From Tatumella morbirosei (lineage in GTDB: Bacteria; Pseudomonadota; Gammaproteobacteria; Enterobacterales; Enterobacteriaceae): a stretch of 64,000 nucleotides of DNA. The stretch spans positions 1,612,001-1,676,000 of the forward strand of contig NZ_JPKR02000003.1 in assembly GCF_000757425.2 (NCBI RefSeq). The letters run 5' to 3'. The position numbers and the translations under genes are program-made. Under the pieces are notes generated by a model. It did not search any database, was not told the origin of the DNA, and was given only the letters and a program-made list of their open reading frames with translations. Numbering within the stretch: the first letter of the stretch is position 1; every line of letters starts with the position of its first letter. Shown here one piece after another: positions 1 to 8,946 of this stretch.

Positions 1-498
1 GATGCTATTGTCGCGCACCTGGATAAAAGCCACATTTGCGTACATACCTACCCTGAAAGTCATCCCGAAGGTGGACTATGTACTTTCCGTGCCGATATCG
101 AAGTGTCTACCTGTGGTGTTATATCACCGCTGAAAGCGCTGAACTATCTGATCCATCAGTTGGAATCAGACATTGTGACCATTGACTATCGTGTACGAGG
201 TTTTACTCGTGATATCAATGGATTAAAGCATTTCATTGATCATGAAATTAACTCTATACAGAATTTCATGTCTAAAGATATCAAATCAATGTATGACATG
301 ATGGATGTGAATGTTTATCAGGAGAATATTTTTCACAGCAAAATGCTGCTAAAAGAATTTGACCTGAAGCATTACCTGTTTAATACCCGCCCGGAAGACC
401 TGACGCCTCAGGAACATCAGCGCATCACTGATCTGCTGTGGAAGGAGATGCGGGAAATTTATTATGGCCGGAATATCCCTGCGGTCAGTAATAAATAA
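1..498 (+). CDS. speD: S-adenosylmethionine decarboxylase, C-terminal part
   Basis: This is the 3' part of speD; the gene enters the window already open in frame 1 and stops with TAA at 496-498. SpeD decarboxylates S-adenosylmethionine to give the aminopropyl donor for spermidine synthesis in the cytoplasm. The visible 165 codons include the sequence [14 protein letters not shown]. In the E. coli family the proenzyme cleaves itself between this Lys and Ser to make the pyruvoyl cofactor, so the Ser codon at 28-30 should become the pyruvoyl group. The rest of the conserved C-terminal half ([32 protein letters not shown] near the end) follows the E. coli protein closely. speE would normally lie upstream, outside the window. 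The match to E. coli SpeD leaves little doubt. Confidence 0.97.
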   Translation, partial: DAIVAHLDKSHICVHTYPESHPEGGLCTFRADIEVSTCGVISPLKALNYLIHQLESDIVTIDYRVRGFTRDINGLKHFIDHEINSIQNFMSKDIKSMYDMMDVNVYQENIFHSKMLLKEFDLKHYLFNTRPEDLTPQEHQRITDLLWKEMREIYYGRNIPAVSNK

Positions 499-505
499 TT
501 CAGAC

Positions 506-527
506 GGACCGGCACTTATGCCGGTCC
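506..527 (+). terminator. Hairpin after speD
   Basis: A perfect 9-bp stem (GGACCGGCA / TGCCGGTCC) with a four-base loop starts 8 bases after the speD stop. No T-run follows, so it may be a weak terminator or an mRNA 3' end protecting hairpin. It lies between the convergent genes speD and yacL. Confidence 0.5.
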
Positions 528-563
528 ACGAACTACCAGAATGAGTTCAGACCATATTTTACT

Positions 564-926
564 CTAGCGACCACGAGCAAATTCCCGGTAAGCCGCTATC
601 AGCTGCAGAAAATCCTCCAGACCGCAGAACGACAGCGATTCCTGATCGTAGTAAGCCATCCCTTCTTCTAATTCGTCGGTGTCAAAAGAAAGAAGATTAG
701 CGCCAATCATCACCTCTTCCGCATCCAGCAACAACGTGTATTCCTTACCGGTTTTCTGCCACTGATTTTCGGTGCCTTTCAGCGCCAGTGACGCCTCAAC
801 AACTTCATCCAGTAAAGCCATATCACCCTGAACTTCTTCATTAAACCAGTGACCTACAGCCTCATGATCCATCGACATTCTGACGATGACATTGCCTGTG
901 ACATCATTGACAAACTGGTACTCCAC
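564..926 (-). CDS. yacL: YacL, UPF0231 family protein
   Basis: A 120-residue protein of the UPF0231 (YacL) family, the same length as E. coli YacL and conserved throughout: [16 protein letters not shown] near the N-terminus, [16 protein letters not shown] in the C-terminal half. Its function is not established; it is acidic, has no signal peptide or membrane segment and should be cytoplasmic. The start is a GTG at 926, preceded by AAGGAG at a spacing of 6. An ATG overlaps it by one base but is out of frame. It lies between speD and acnB as in E. coli and faces the same way as acnB, but a terminator after acnB suggests its own promoter. Confidence 0.93.
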   Translation of the reverse strand: MEYQFVNDVTGNVIVRMSMDHEAVGHWFNEEVQGDMALLDEVVEASLALKGTENQWQKTGKEYTLLLDAEEVMIGANLLSFDTDELEEGMAYYDQESLSFCGLEDFLQLIAAYREFARGR

Positions 927-1072
927 ATTGGACTCCTTACTGCAACGGCCTGTCTTCAGACTCTTTCTGCTGACAGAGAATCAGCATAGTGTAACCAAAT
1001 AACCGAATTCCGGACACTACCGGTATGAAAGTGTCCTGCCCCCTCCCGACGGAACAAATCAGGCTGAAGAGG

Positions 1073-1101
1073 AAAAAAAAAGCACAGCGGATGCTGTGCT
1101 T
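1073..1101 (-). terminator. acnB Rho-independent terminator
   Basis: Read on the minus strand, a 9-bp stem (AAGCACAGC / GCTGTGCTT) with loop ATCC is followed by a run of eight T (A on the plus strand, 1073-1080). It lies just downstream of the acnB stop codon at 1130. Confidence 0.88.
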
Positions 1102-1129
1102 CAGATTATTCAGAGATAACGTTTAAAAA

Positions 1130-3727
1130 TCAGACAGCGCTCTGAAAAATGACACCATCGGCTTTTTCTGTGTACTGAGAAAGGCGGTCAAAGTTCAGGT
1201 AACGATAAGTATCGCTGGCTGTTTTATCCACCTGAGCCATATAGTGTTGATATTCTTCCGGGGTTGGCAATTTGCCCAACAGAGAGGATACCGCCGCCAG
1301 TTCAGCGGACGCCAGATAAACATTGGCTCCGTTCCCTAAACGGTTAGGGAAGTTACGGGTAGAGGTAGAGACTACTGTTGCACCATCCGCTACGCGTGCC
1401 TGGTTACCCATACACAATGAACAGCCCGGAATTTCTATTCTGGCCCCACTCTTACCAAAGACGCTGTAGTAGCCCTCTTCAGTCAACTGAGCAGCATCCA
1501 TTTTCGTCGGTGGAGCCACCCACAGACGTGTTGGTAACTGACCTTTCTGGCTGTCCAGTAATTTCCCAGCCGCACGGAAATGCCCGATGTTAGTCATACA
1601 GGAACCAATAAACACTTCGTCAATTTTGGTTCCCTGAACATCAGAAAGCAGTCTGGCATCATCCGGATCGTTGGGTGCACACAGGATAGGCTGAGTGATT
1701 TCATCCAGATTAATGTCGATCACCGCTGCGTATTCGGCATCAGCATCGCCTTCAAGCAGTTGCGGATCGGCAAGCCATTTTTCCATTCCCTGAATACGAC
1801 GTTCGATGGTACGACGGTCACCGTAGCCTTCAGAAATCATCCATTTCAGTAGCACAATATTCGAGTTCAGATATTCGATAATCGGTGCTTTATCCAGTTT
1901 AATGGTACAGCCTGCGGCTGAACGTTCTGCTGAAGCATCGGAAAGTTCAAAAGCCTGTTCGGCTTTGAGATCCGGTAAACCTTCAATTTCCAAAATACGG
2001 CCGGAGAAGATGTTCTTCTTACCTTTCTTCTCAACCGTCAACAGACCCTGCTTAATAGCATACAGTGGAATAGCGTGGACCAGATCACGTAAGGTGATAC
2101 CTGGCTGCATTTTGCCGCTAAACCGCACCAGTACCGATTCCGGCATATCCAGTGGCATCACACCGGTGGCCGCAGCAAAGGCTACCAGACCTGAACCCGC
2201 CGGGAATGAAATACCGATCGGGAAACGGGTATGAGAATCTCCGCCAGTACCCACGGTATCCGGTAACAACATACGGTTTAACCAGCTATGGATAATACCG
2301 TCGCCCGGACGCAGTGAAACCCCGCCACGGTTCATGATAAAGTCAGGCAGAGAGTGCTGCATCGCAACGTCTACCGGCTTAGGATAGGCTGCAGTATGAC
2401 AGAAAGACTGCATCACCAAATCAGCAGAAAAGCCCAGACAGGCCAGGTCTTTCAGTTCATCACGGGTCATCGGGCCGGTAGTATCCTGCGAACCGACAGA
2501 AGTCATTTTAGGTTCACAGTATTCACCCGGCCGAATACCTGCAACACCGCACGCACGTCCGACCATTTTCTGCGCCAGAGAGAAACCACGACTGCTTTTC
2601 TCAACATCCTTCGCTTTACGGAAGACATCGCTATGTGGCAGACCCAGTGATTCACGGGCACGTGCAGTCAGACCCCGGCCAATAATCAGCGGGATCCTTC
2701 CTCCCGCACGCACTTCATCCAGCAGAACATCGGTTTTCAGTTCAAACTTATCCAGCAGTTCACCACTGTCGTGACGACGCAGTTCGCCTTTGTAGGGATA
2801 AACGTCGATGACGTCACCCATATTCAGTTGGCTGACATCGAGTTCAATGGGCAGCGCACCAGCATCTTCCATGGTGTTGAAGAAGATAGGAGCAATTTTA
2901 CCGCCCAGAACCAGACCTCCACCCTTTTTATTGGGGACATAAGGGATATCTTCACCCATAAACCACAACACCGAGTTGGTCGCTGACTTACGGGAAGAAC
3001 CCGTACCGACCACATCCCCGGTATAAACCAGCGGGAAACCTTTGCTTTGCAGTGCTTCGATTTGTTTTATCGGGCCGATATTGCCGGCATCATCCGGCTC
3101 AATACCTTCGCGGGCAATTTTCAGCATCGCCAGAGCATGAAGTGGGATATCCGGACGCGACCAGGCATCGGGTGCAGGTGACAGATCATCGGTGTTAGTT
3201 TCACCGGTTACCTTGAATACCGTCAGAGTGATTTTTTCAGCCAGTTCAGGACGAGACAGATACCATTCGGCATCAGCCCAGGATTGTAATACTTGCTGAG
3301 CATAGCGGTTTCCGGCCTTCGCTTTCTCTTCCACATCGTAGAAGTTATCAAACATCAGCAGAGTATGAGATAACGCTTTTACCGCACCTGGTGCCAGTTT
3401 CTCGTTATCAAGAGCCTCAATCAGTGGCTGAATATTGTAGCCACCCTGCATGGTACCCAGCAGTTCGATCGCTTTTTCGGGGGTGACCAGTGGGGAAGTC
3501 GCTTCACCTTTGGCAATGGCGGCCAGAAAGCCGGCCTTGACATAGGCGGCTTCATCAACACCAGGGGGAACACGGTTTATCAGTAAGTCTGTCAGAAATT
3601 CTTCTTCACCCGTTGGTGGGTTTTTCAGCAGTTCAACCAGTGCTGCCATCTGAGTTGCATCTAAGGGTTTTGGTACAATTCCCTGGGCAGCACGTTCGGC
3701 AACGTGCTTACGGTATTCTTCTAGCAC
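1130..3727 (-). CDS. acnB: Aconitate hydratase B
   Basis: AcnB interconverts citrate and isocitrate in the TCA cycle, is cytoplasmic and carries a [4Fe-4S] cluster. From the GTG at 3727 the protein has 865 residues, exactly the E. coli AcnB length, and begins with the family sequence [15 protein letters not shown]. The order is the AcnB one: N-terminal HEAT-like domain, then the swivel domain ([12 protein letters not shown], about residue 240), then the catalytic domains with the cluster cysteines visible in [10 protein letters not shown] and CSLCMGNQ near the C-terminus. The frame is open 17 codons further upstream, but the GTG at 3727 has GAGGAG at proper spacing and matches the family N-terminus. 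E. coli AcnB also binds mRNA when it loses its cluster, which is family knowledge only. The gene is monocistronic, ending in its own terminator. Confidence 0.97.
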   Translation of the reverse strand: MLEEYRKHVAERAAQGIVPKPLDATQMAALVELLKNPPTGEEEFLTDLLINRVPPGVDEAAYVKAGFLAAIAKGEATSPLVTPEKAIELLGTMQGGYNIQPLIEALDNEKLAPGAVKALSHTLLMFDNFYDVEEKAKAGNRYAQQVLQSWADAEWYLSRPELAEKITLTVFKVTGETNTDDLSPAPDAWSRPDIPLHALAMLKIAREGIEPDDAGNIGPIKQIEALQSKGFPLVYTGDVVGTGSSRKSATNSVLWFMGEDIPYVPNKKGGGLVLGGKIAPIFFNTMEDAGALPIELDVSQLNMGDVIDVYPYKGELRRHDSGELLDKFELKTDVLLDEVRAGGRIPLIIGRGLTARARESLGLPHSDVFRKAKDVEKSSRGFSLAQKMVGRACGVAGIRPGEYCEPKMTSVGSQDTTGPMTRDELKDLACLGFSADLVMQSFCHTAAYPKPVDVAMQHSLPDFIMNRGGVSLRPGDGIIHSWLNRMLLPDTVGTGGDSHTRFPIGISFPAGSGLVAFAAATGVMPLDMPESVLVRFSGKMQPGITLRDLVHAIPLYAIKQGLLTVEKKGKKNIFSGRILEIEGLPDLKAEQAFELSDASAERSAAGCTIKLDKAPIIEYLNSNIVLLKWMISEGYGDRRTIERRIQGMEKWLADPQLLEGDADAEYAAVIDINLDEITQPILCAPNDPDDARLLSDVQGTKIDEVFIGSCMTNIGHFRAAGKLLDSQKGQLPTRLWVAPPTKMDAAQLTEEGYYSVFGKSGARIEIPGCSLCMGNQARVADGATVVSTSTRNFPNRLGNGANVYLASAELAAVSSLLGKLPTPEEYQHYMAQVDKTASDTYRYLNFDRLSQYTEKADGVIFQSAV

Positions 3728-3921
3728 GACGTTCTCCTCACTCACATTGTATTGGCTTCCGGGCCCCCGACTCACCACTTGATATTGTTCTATTCAGGGT
3801 TACGGTGTCCGGTTCCGCCTTGACAGCATATCAGGAACCCGCCTGATTGTTAATCCGTTTACAAAAAATCAACATATCCATGCGGAGACCTTTGCTGAGC
3901 TAAAACCTTTCTAATGAATTG

Positions 3922-3940
3922 ATAATAATGAAATTATTAT
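3922..3940. repeat. Perfect AT-rich palindrome upstream of acnB
   Basis: ATAATAAT, spacer GAA, ATTATTAT: two perfect 8-base arms 195 bases before the acnB start. It resembles the A/T pattern of Fur-type boxes, but the match to the 19-base Fur consensus is only moderate (about 10 of 19 in the register tried). It could be an operator or simply part of an AT-rich promoter. Confidence 0.35.
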
Positions 3941-4041
3941 AATACGAACTCAGCTTCCGGAAATATAACGACAAACTATAACCGGTAACTCACCTCGCGA
4001 CTGTGAGCTTGTGCGCCCTTCCACCAGATAAAAATTCCGAT

Positions 4042-4058
4042 GGTTGATTTATGGTTTA
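4042..4058 (+). promoter_or_regulatory. PhoP box upstream of mgtA
   Basis: GGTTGA-N5-GGTTTA is a direct hexamer repeat with an 11-base period and matches the PhoP consensus (T/G)GTTTA-N5-(T/G)GTTTA in 11 of 12 positions. A possible -10 (TAAGAA, about 4076-4081) lies at the usual distance. This would start a leader of about 415 bases before mgtA. PhoP control of mgtA is known in E. coli and Salmonella, so site and context agree. Confidence 0.72.
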
Positions 4059-4248
4059 AGTTACCCGTTTACCGGTAAGAATAAAAACCTTATATTCTGT
4101 CCGTCTTTCATCACAGGAACCTCCCTTGAACAGTTACCGAACCAGCAAGGGCAGATAAAATTATTGTCTGCCTCAACCGGCAGACAGCGAGCCACAAATG
4201 ATGCCCCGCTTGTCTTATTTTTTTGCAACAGACGCGAGGTCACTCACA

Positions 4249-4305
4249 ATGATTACCCATACTCTTTTCCCTCCGGGTGAGCCATTCAGGCACACATCCC
4301 GATAG
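4249..4305 (+). CDS. Candidate mgtA leader peptide (MgtL-like)
   Basis: A short frame, MITHTLFPPGEPFRHTSR, 18 residues with three prolines (residues 8, 9 and 12), sits in the mgtA leader and ends 199 bases before the mgtA start. GAGGT lies 8 bases before its ATG. In Salmonella and E. coli the mgtA leader encodes MgtL, a 17-residue proline-rich peptide whose slow translation in low Mg2+ or low proline lets transcription continue into mgtA. Position, size and proline content fit, but the sequence itself does not match MgtL. The same frame could start further upstream at the ATGs at 4198 or 4201, giving up to 35 residues. Functional identity is inference. Confidence 0.4.
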   Translation: MITHTLFPPGEPFRHTSR

Positions 4306-4392
4306 TCCCTGTTTTTTATTTCAGTTTTGCACATCCGTGCGGTTAATGAAGGAGCCCAAAATGGATGATGACCCGACCAGGCAACGTTACTC

Positions 4393-4437
4393 GCGTTGCA
4401 GGGGTATTCCTGCCTGAACCCCAAAAATCTGCAACGC
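4393..4437 (+). promoter_or_regulatory. Long hairpin in the mgtA leader
   Basis: GCGTTGCA and GGGGT pair with ACCCC and TGCAACGC, an 8-bp plus 5-bp stem broken by a 7-base bulge on the 3' side. It ends 67 bases before the mgtA start. Structured leaders that respond to Mg2+ or to leader-peptide translation are known for mgtA; this is a candidate for that element. No T-run follows, so it is not a simple Rho-independent terminator. Confidence 0.45.
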
Positions 4438-4504
4438 ATCTCTATAACTGACTGCCTGTATCGCTGTAAAGCGCGCCTGGCGGAAAAAAACTGGACCCAA
4501 AGAG

Positions 4505-7204
4505 ATGACTCAGATTATCAACTTCTCTCTGCCGTTGCAGGGAAAGAAACAACCACAACAGCAAAATGACTGGCTGATTACCCGACATATTGCGACCAGC
4601 ACACAAACCACCCTGGAACTACTTAATGCCTCCAATGACGGTCTCACCCCGCAGCAGGTGACTGAACGTCAGGCAACCTTTGGCCCCAATGAAATTGCCA
4701 CCAAAAAAGCCCCTTCTGCATTACTGCAGTGGATTCTTGCGTTTAATAATCCGTTTATTTACGTGCTGATGGCATTAGCAGCAGTCAGTTTTATTACAGA
4801 TTACTGGATTCCACTCCGTTCAGGAGATACGCCTGACCTCACCAGTGTCATCATCATGAGTTGCATGATTCTGTTCAGCACCCTGTTACGTTTTGTTCAG
4901 GAGTTCAGAACCAATAAGGCAGCTGATGCGCTAAATTCGCTGGTTGAAGTGACTACCACTGTCCGTCGCCGCAATGCACAGAACCAGCCGCTGGAAACCA
5001 GGATACCCCGCCATCAATTAGTACCGGGAGATATTGTCCTGTTGAGTGCCGGAGACATTATTTCTGCCGATATGCGGTTGCTGGAAAGCTCTTCATTACA
5101 GCTGAATCAGTCAGCACTGACCGGAGAGACTCTGCCGGTGGAAAAATATGCCAGGCTGACGGAGGAAGAAACTCTGTCAACGATCAGCGAAAATGCTTTG
5201 CTGCACCAACCTGCCATTGTGCTGATGAGTACCAGTGTACTCAGTGGCTCTGCCACTGCCGTGGTGGTTGCCACGGGGGCACAAAGTTGGTTTGGTTCAC
5301 TGGCGGGAAACATTGCTGGCGAGGCGCCAAAAACGTCTTTCGATAAAGGTGTCAACAGTGTCAGTTGGTTGTTGATTCGCTTTATGCTGCTGATGGTGCC
5401 TGTTGTTTTTCTGATCAACGGGTTTACCAAAGGTGAGTGGACAGAAGCACTGTTCTTTTCTCTGGCGGTTGCCGTCGGTCTCACCCCTGAGATGTTGCCA
5501 ATGATTGTCAGCACCAATCTGGCTAAAGGGGCGATGGCTCTGGCTGCTCATCAGGTGGTGGTGAAAAGGATTAATGCGATTCAGAATCTCGGAGCGATGA
5601 CCGTTCTTTGTACTGATAAAACAGGGACTCTGACTGACGATAATATTGTCCTTGAGCAGGCTCTCAACCTGCAGGGGGAGGAAGATCCCCGGGTGGCAGA
5701 AATGGCCTGGCTGAACAGCCATTTCCAGCAGGGAATTGATAACCCGATGGATCGGGCAATTAATCGCTTTGCGAATGCTCATGGTATGGCCAGACGTCTG
5801 ATGCATATCCGTAAAGCTGACGAATTACCTTTCGACTTCACTCGTCGCTGTCTGTCAGTTTCTGTTTATGATGACCATGGCCGCCAACAACTGATCTGCA
5901 AAGGGGCCAGCGAAGAGATGCTGGCCCGCTGTCAGCACCTGCTCTCCGGAGACCATGAAACTGAGATCACCCCTGAATTAAATCGCCAACTGCGTGATAA
6001 AATTGCTGGTTATAACCGTGAAGGATACCGTGTACTACTACTGGGTCGTAAAACTTTAGAGATGACAGAGTCAATGCGCCGCCTGAATTTTAACGACGAG
6101 CAGAACCTGACTCTGTGCGGTATCCTGCTGTTTCTTGACCCGGTAAAACATGGTGCCGATACCGCATTACGCGCCCTGAAAGAGTACGGCGTGCAGGTCA
6201 AAGTGCTGACCGGTGATAATGCAGAAGTCACCGAAAAAATCTGCGGAGAACTGGGACTGGAAGGCGGGCACCCGCTACAGGGACCAGAGATTGCTGCGAT
6301 GGATGATGACACTCTCCAACAAAAGCTGGCAAGTCATACCATTTTTGCCCGGCTGACCCCCTCTGATAAGACCCGGATTGTGACTCTGCTCCAGGCTGGC
6401 GGAGAAACTGTTGGCTTCCTGGGGGACGGTATTAATGATGCTGCGGCATTGCATGCTGCTGATGTCGGGATCTCTGTAGATAATGCTACTCAGATTGCGC
6501 AAAACGCAGCTGATATAATCCTGCTGGAGAAAGATTTGCAGGTGCTGGAAAAAGGAGTGCGAATCGGTCGTCAGACTTTCGGCAATATTATTAAATATCT
6601 GAACATTACCGCCAGCTCAAATTTTGGCAATGTGTTTTCGGTATTGATTGCCAGCGCATTTATCCCTTTTATGCCGATGCTGGCGATTCAGTTACTGCTG
6701 CAGAACCTAATTTATGACGTATCACAGATGGTATTACCCTGGGATGCAATGGATGAAGAGTTTGTCGCTAAACCCCGGCAATGGGATGCGGGCAATATCG
6801 GCCGGTTTATGCTGTTTTTTGGGCCGGTCTCCTCAGTATTCGATGTGGCAACTTTTGCCCTGATGTGGCACGTTTTTGTGGCTCACAGCAGTGAAAGTCA
6901 GTCTCTTTTTCAGTCAGGGTGGTTTGTAGAAGGGTTATTGTCACAGACACTGGTAGTCCATATGCTGAGAACACGCAAAGTACCCTTTTTGCAGAGTTGT
7001 GCCCGCTGGCCGGTATTACTGAGTACTTTGGTCGTCGTAGTGATCGGCATTGCATTGCCCTACTCTCCACTGGCCGTTAATTTTCACTTACAGGCTTTAC
7101 CCCTCAGCTATTTCCCGTGGCTGTTGCTTATTCTGGCAGGATACTGCCTGCTAAGTCAGACAATGAAGCAACTCTATAGCCGCCGGTTCGGTCAGTGGTT
7201 TTAA
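4505..7204 (+). CDS. mgtA: Magnesium-transporting P-type ATPase
   Basis: MgtA imports Mg2+ across the inner membrane, driven by ATP, and belongs to the P3B ATPases. At 899 residues it matches E. coli MgtA (898). In order: N-terminal cytosolic part, TM pair, actuator domain with LTGE, TM pair with LTPEMLPMIVSTNL, phosphorylation site CTDKTGTLT (Asp about residue 371), nucleotide-binding domain, hinge GDGINDAAALHAADVGI, then six C-terminal TM segments ending FPWLLLILAGY. The first 40 residues differ from E. coli, as is usual for this tail. The ATG has only a poor Shine-Dalgarno (AAAGAG directly abutting), so the start is moderately sure. A PhoP box and long leader precede it. In E. coli mgtA lies elsewhere; here it sits between acnB and lpd. 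Confidence 0.95.
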   Translation: MTQIINFSLPLQGKKQPQQQNDWLITRHIATSTQTTLELLNASNDGLTPQQVTERQATFGPNEIATKKAPSALLQWILAFNNPFIYVLMALAAVSFITDYWIPLRSGDTPDLTSVIIMSCMILFSTLLRFVQEFRTNKAADALNSLVEVTTTVRRRNAQNQPLETRIPRHQLVPGDIVLLSAGDIISADMRLLESSSLQLNQSALTGETLPVEKYARLTEEETLSTISENALLHQPAIVLMSTSVLSGSATAVVVATGAQSWFGSLAGNIAGEAPKTSFDKGVNSVSWLLIRFMLLMVPVVFLINGFTKGEWTEALFFSLAVAVGLTPEMLPMIVSTNLAKGAMALAAHQVVVKRINAIQNLGAMTVLCTDKTGTLTDDNIVLEQALNLQGEEDPRVAEMAWLNSHFQQGIDNPMDRAINRFANAHGMARRLMHIRKADELPFDFTRRCLSVSVYDDHGRQQLICKGASEEMLARCQHLLSGDHETEITPELNRQLRDKIAGYNREGYRVLLLGRKTLEMTESMRRLNFNDEQNLTLCGILLFLDPVKHGADTALRALKEYGVQVKVLTGDNAEVTEKICGELGLEGGHPLQGPEIAAMDDDTLQQKLASHTIFARLTPSDKTRIVTLLQAGGETVGFLGDGINDAAALHAADVGISVDNATQIAQNAADIILLEKDLQVLEKGVRIGRQTFGNIIKYLNITASSNFGNVFSVLIASAFIPFMPMLAIQLLLQNLIYDVSQMVLPWDAMDEEFVAKPRQWDAGNIGRFMLFFGPVSSVFDVATFALMWHVFVAHSSESQSLFQSGWFVEGLLSQTLVVHMLRTRKVPFLQSCARWPVLLSTLVVVVIGIALPYSPLAVNFHLQALPLSYFPWLLLILAGYCLLSQTMKQLYSRRFGQWF

Positions 7205-7215
7205 TTTCCCGGGAA

Positions 7216-7248
7216 TAACAAAAACGGCTCCGCAGGGAGCCGTTTTTC
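7216..7248. terminator. Bidirectional terminator between mgtA and lpd
   Basis: Twelve-base arms AAAAACGGCTCC / GGAGCCGTTTTT around loop GCAG give a GC-rich stem flanked by A on one side and T on the other. It can stop transcription from mgtA (plus) and from lpd (minus). Confidence 0.92.
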
Positions 7249-7263
7249 GCCGTAATCTGAAAA

Positions 7264-8688
7264 TTACTTTTTCTTTGCTTTCGGATTAGGCAGGTCGGTA
7301 ATACTACCTTCGTAAATTTCTGCCGCCAGGCCAACGGATTCATGCAGCGTTGGGTGAGCATGAATAGTCAGTGCGATATCTTCTGCATCACAACCCATTT
7401 CGATAGCCAGACCGATTTCACCCAACAGTTCACCGCCATTCGTCCCGACGATGGCCCCACCGATAATACGGTGTGACTCTTTGTCGAAAATCAGTTTGGT
7501 CATACCGTCTGCACAATCAGAGGCAATTGCACGCCCTGAAGCTGCCCATGGGAAGACTGAGGTTTCATAACTGATACCCTTCTCTTTGGCTTCTTTTTCG
7601 GTCAGACCCACCCAGGCAACTTCCGGCTCGGTATAAGCAATAGAAGGAATCACTTTAGGATCGAAATAGTGTTTCTTACCAGAGATGACTTCCGCTGCAA
7701 CATGGCCTTCATGTACACCTTTGTGTGCCAGCATTGGCTGACCGACAATATCACCAATCGCATAAATATGCGGTACATTGGTACGCATTTGCTTATCAAC
7801 CTGAATGAATCCGCGATCATCCACTTCGACTCCCGCTTTACCGGCATCCAGGTTTTTACCGTTAGGTACCCGTCCGATAGCTACCAACACAGCATCATAG
7901 CGCTGTGGTTCTGCCGGCGCATTTTTGCCTTCCATCGAGACATAAATACCATCTTCTTTGGCTTCGACTTTAGTGACTTTCGTTTCCAGCATCAGTTTGA
8001 ACTGCTTGCTGATACGTTTAGTGAATGCTTTCACTACATCTTTGTCCGCCGCAGGAATCACCTGATCAAACATCTCTACAACATCAATCTGTGAGCCCAG
8101 CGCATGGTAAACCGTACCCATTTCCAGACCGATAATTCCCCCGCCCATGACCAGCAGACGTTCAGGGACTGTTTTTAGTTCCAGTGCGTCGGTAGAGTCC
8201 CAGACACGCGGGTCATCATGAGGGATAAAAGGTAATTTTACCGGACGTGAGCCGGCAGCAATAATCGCGTTATCAAAGTTAATCGTCGTCGCGCCGCCTT
8301 CACCTTCAACCACCAGGCTATTGGCGCCGGTAAATTTACCCAGCCCGTTGACCACGGTAACTTTACGACCTTTCGCCATACCGGCCAGGCCGCCGGTCAG
8401 TTGGTTAATGACTTTCTCTTTCCAGGTGCGGACTTTATCGATATCAGTTTGTGGCTGACCGAAGACAATTCCGTGAGCTTCCAGCGCTTTGGCTTCTTCA
8501 ATCACTTTCGCCACATGCAACAGCGCTTTGGAAGGGATACAACCCACATTGAGACAAACACCACCCAGAGTGCTGTAGCGTTCAACCAGTACTGTCTCTA
8601 ATCCTAAATCGGCACAACGGAAAGCCGCAGAGTAACCTGCAGGGCCCGCTCCAAGTACCACGACCTGGGTTTTAATCTCTGTACTCAT
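7264..8688 (-). CDS. lpd: Dihydrolipoamide dehydrogenase (E3)
   Basis: Lpd is the FAD-dependent E3 subunit shared by the pyruvate and 2-oxoglutarate dehydrogenase complexes and the glycine cleavage system; it reoxidises dihydrolipoyl groups with NAD+. The 474-residue protein has the E. coli length. Visible: FAD Rossmann motif GAGPAG (13-18), redox disulfide CLNVGC (C45, C50), NAD Rossmann motif GGGIIGLEMG in the middle, and the C-terminal HPTLHESVG with the catalytic His and Glu. Two ATGs occur in tandem; the second (8688) is better spaced from AGAGG and matches the family N-terminus, so it is chosen. It follows aceF after a 258-base gap, as in E. coli, where lpd also has its own promoter. 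Confidence 0.97.
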   Translation of the reverse strand: MSTEIKTQVVVLGAGPAGYSAAFRCADLGLETVLVERYSTLGGVCLNVGCIPSKALLHVAKVIEEAKALEAHGIVFGQPQTDIDKVRTWKEKVINQLTGGLAGMAKGRKVTVVNGLGKFTGANSLVVEGEGGATTINFDNAIIAAGSRPVKLPFIPHDDPRVWDSTDALELKTVPERLLVMGGGIIGLEMGTVYHALGSQIDVVEMFDQVIPAADKDVVKAFTKRISKQFKLMLETKVTKVEAKEDGIYVSMEGKNAPAEPQRYDAVLVAIGRVPNGKNLDAGKAGVEVDDRGFIQVDKQMRTNVPHIYAIGDIVGQPMLAHKGVHEGHVAAEVISGKKHYFDPKVIPSIAYTEPEVAWVGLTEKEAKEKGISYETSVFPWAASGRAIASDCADGMTKLIFDKESHRIIGGAIVGTNGGELLGEIGLAIEMGCDAEDIALTIHAHPTLHESVGLAAEIYEGSITDLPNPKAKKK

Positions 8689-8909
8689 CATGACCTCTTA
8701 GTTGACTATCCGGCGGTCCGACGCCAGTGGTTATCAGTGATAACCTTCAGCTAGCCACCGGGACGCGTTTAGCGCAAGAGTTTACAGAATTGTTAATAAA
8801 CTGCAAACGGCTTTATCTGAACAGAAAAACGACTTTTCAGGTATCAGCACATCCCTGTCCGGCAGGGCCGGCTGAGCCCAAAAACAACCTGTCATTCTGC
8901 GTTAATAGC

Positions 8910-8937
8910 AATAAGGCCGGTCTTCACCGGCCTTATT
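8910..8937 (-). terminator. Hairpin after aceF
   Basis: An 11-bp perfect stem (AATAAGGCCGG / CCGGCCTTATT) with loop TCTTCA begins 10 bases past the aceF stop. On the minus strand no clear T-run follows, so it probably causes partial termination or stabilises the aceEF message, letting some transcripts continue into lpd. Confidence 0.55.
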
Positions 8938-8946
8938 CATCCTGCT

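Larger units (their letters stand above)
3728..4248. other. Divergent acnB-mgtA intergenic region
   Basis: The gap between the divergent genes acnB and mgtA is about 780 bases. The acnB half is AT-rich and holds a perfect 8-bp-arm palindrome at 3922-3940. The mgtA half holds a PhoP-type box at 4042-4058 and then the probable mgtA leader. A 7-bp stem (GTCTGCC / GGCAGAC, 4166-4185) lies inside the leader. No gene larger than a leader peptide was recognised. Confidence 0.6.

Noticed and set aside
4044-4280. A 78-codon frame in the mgtA leader starting inside the PhoP box
   Set aside because: Its start lies within the PhoP box and so upstream of the expected transcription start; it has no family match. 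The shorter 4249-4305 frame is the better leader candidate.
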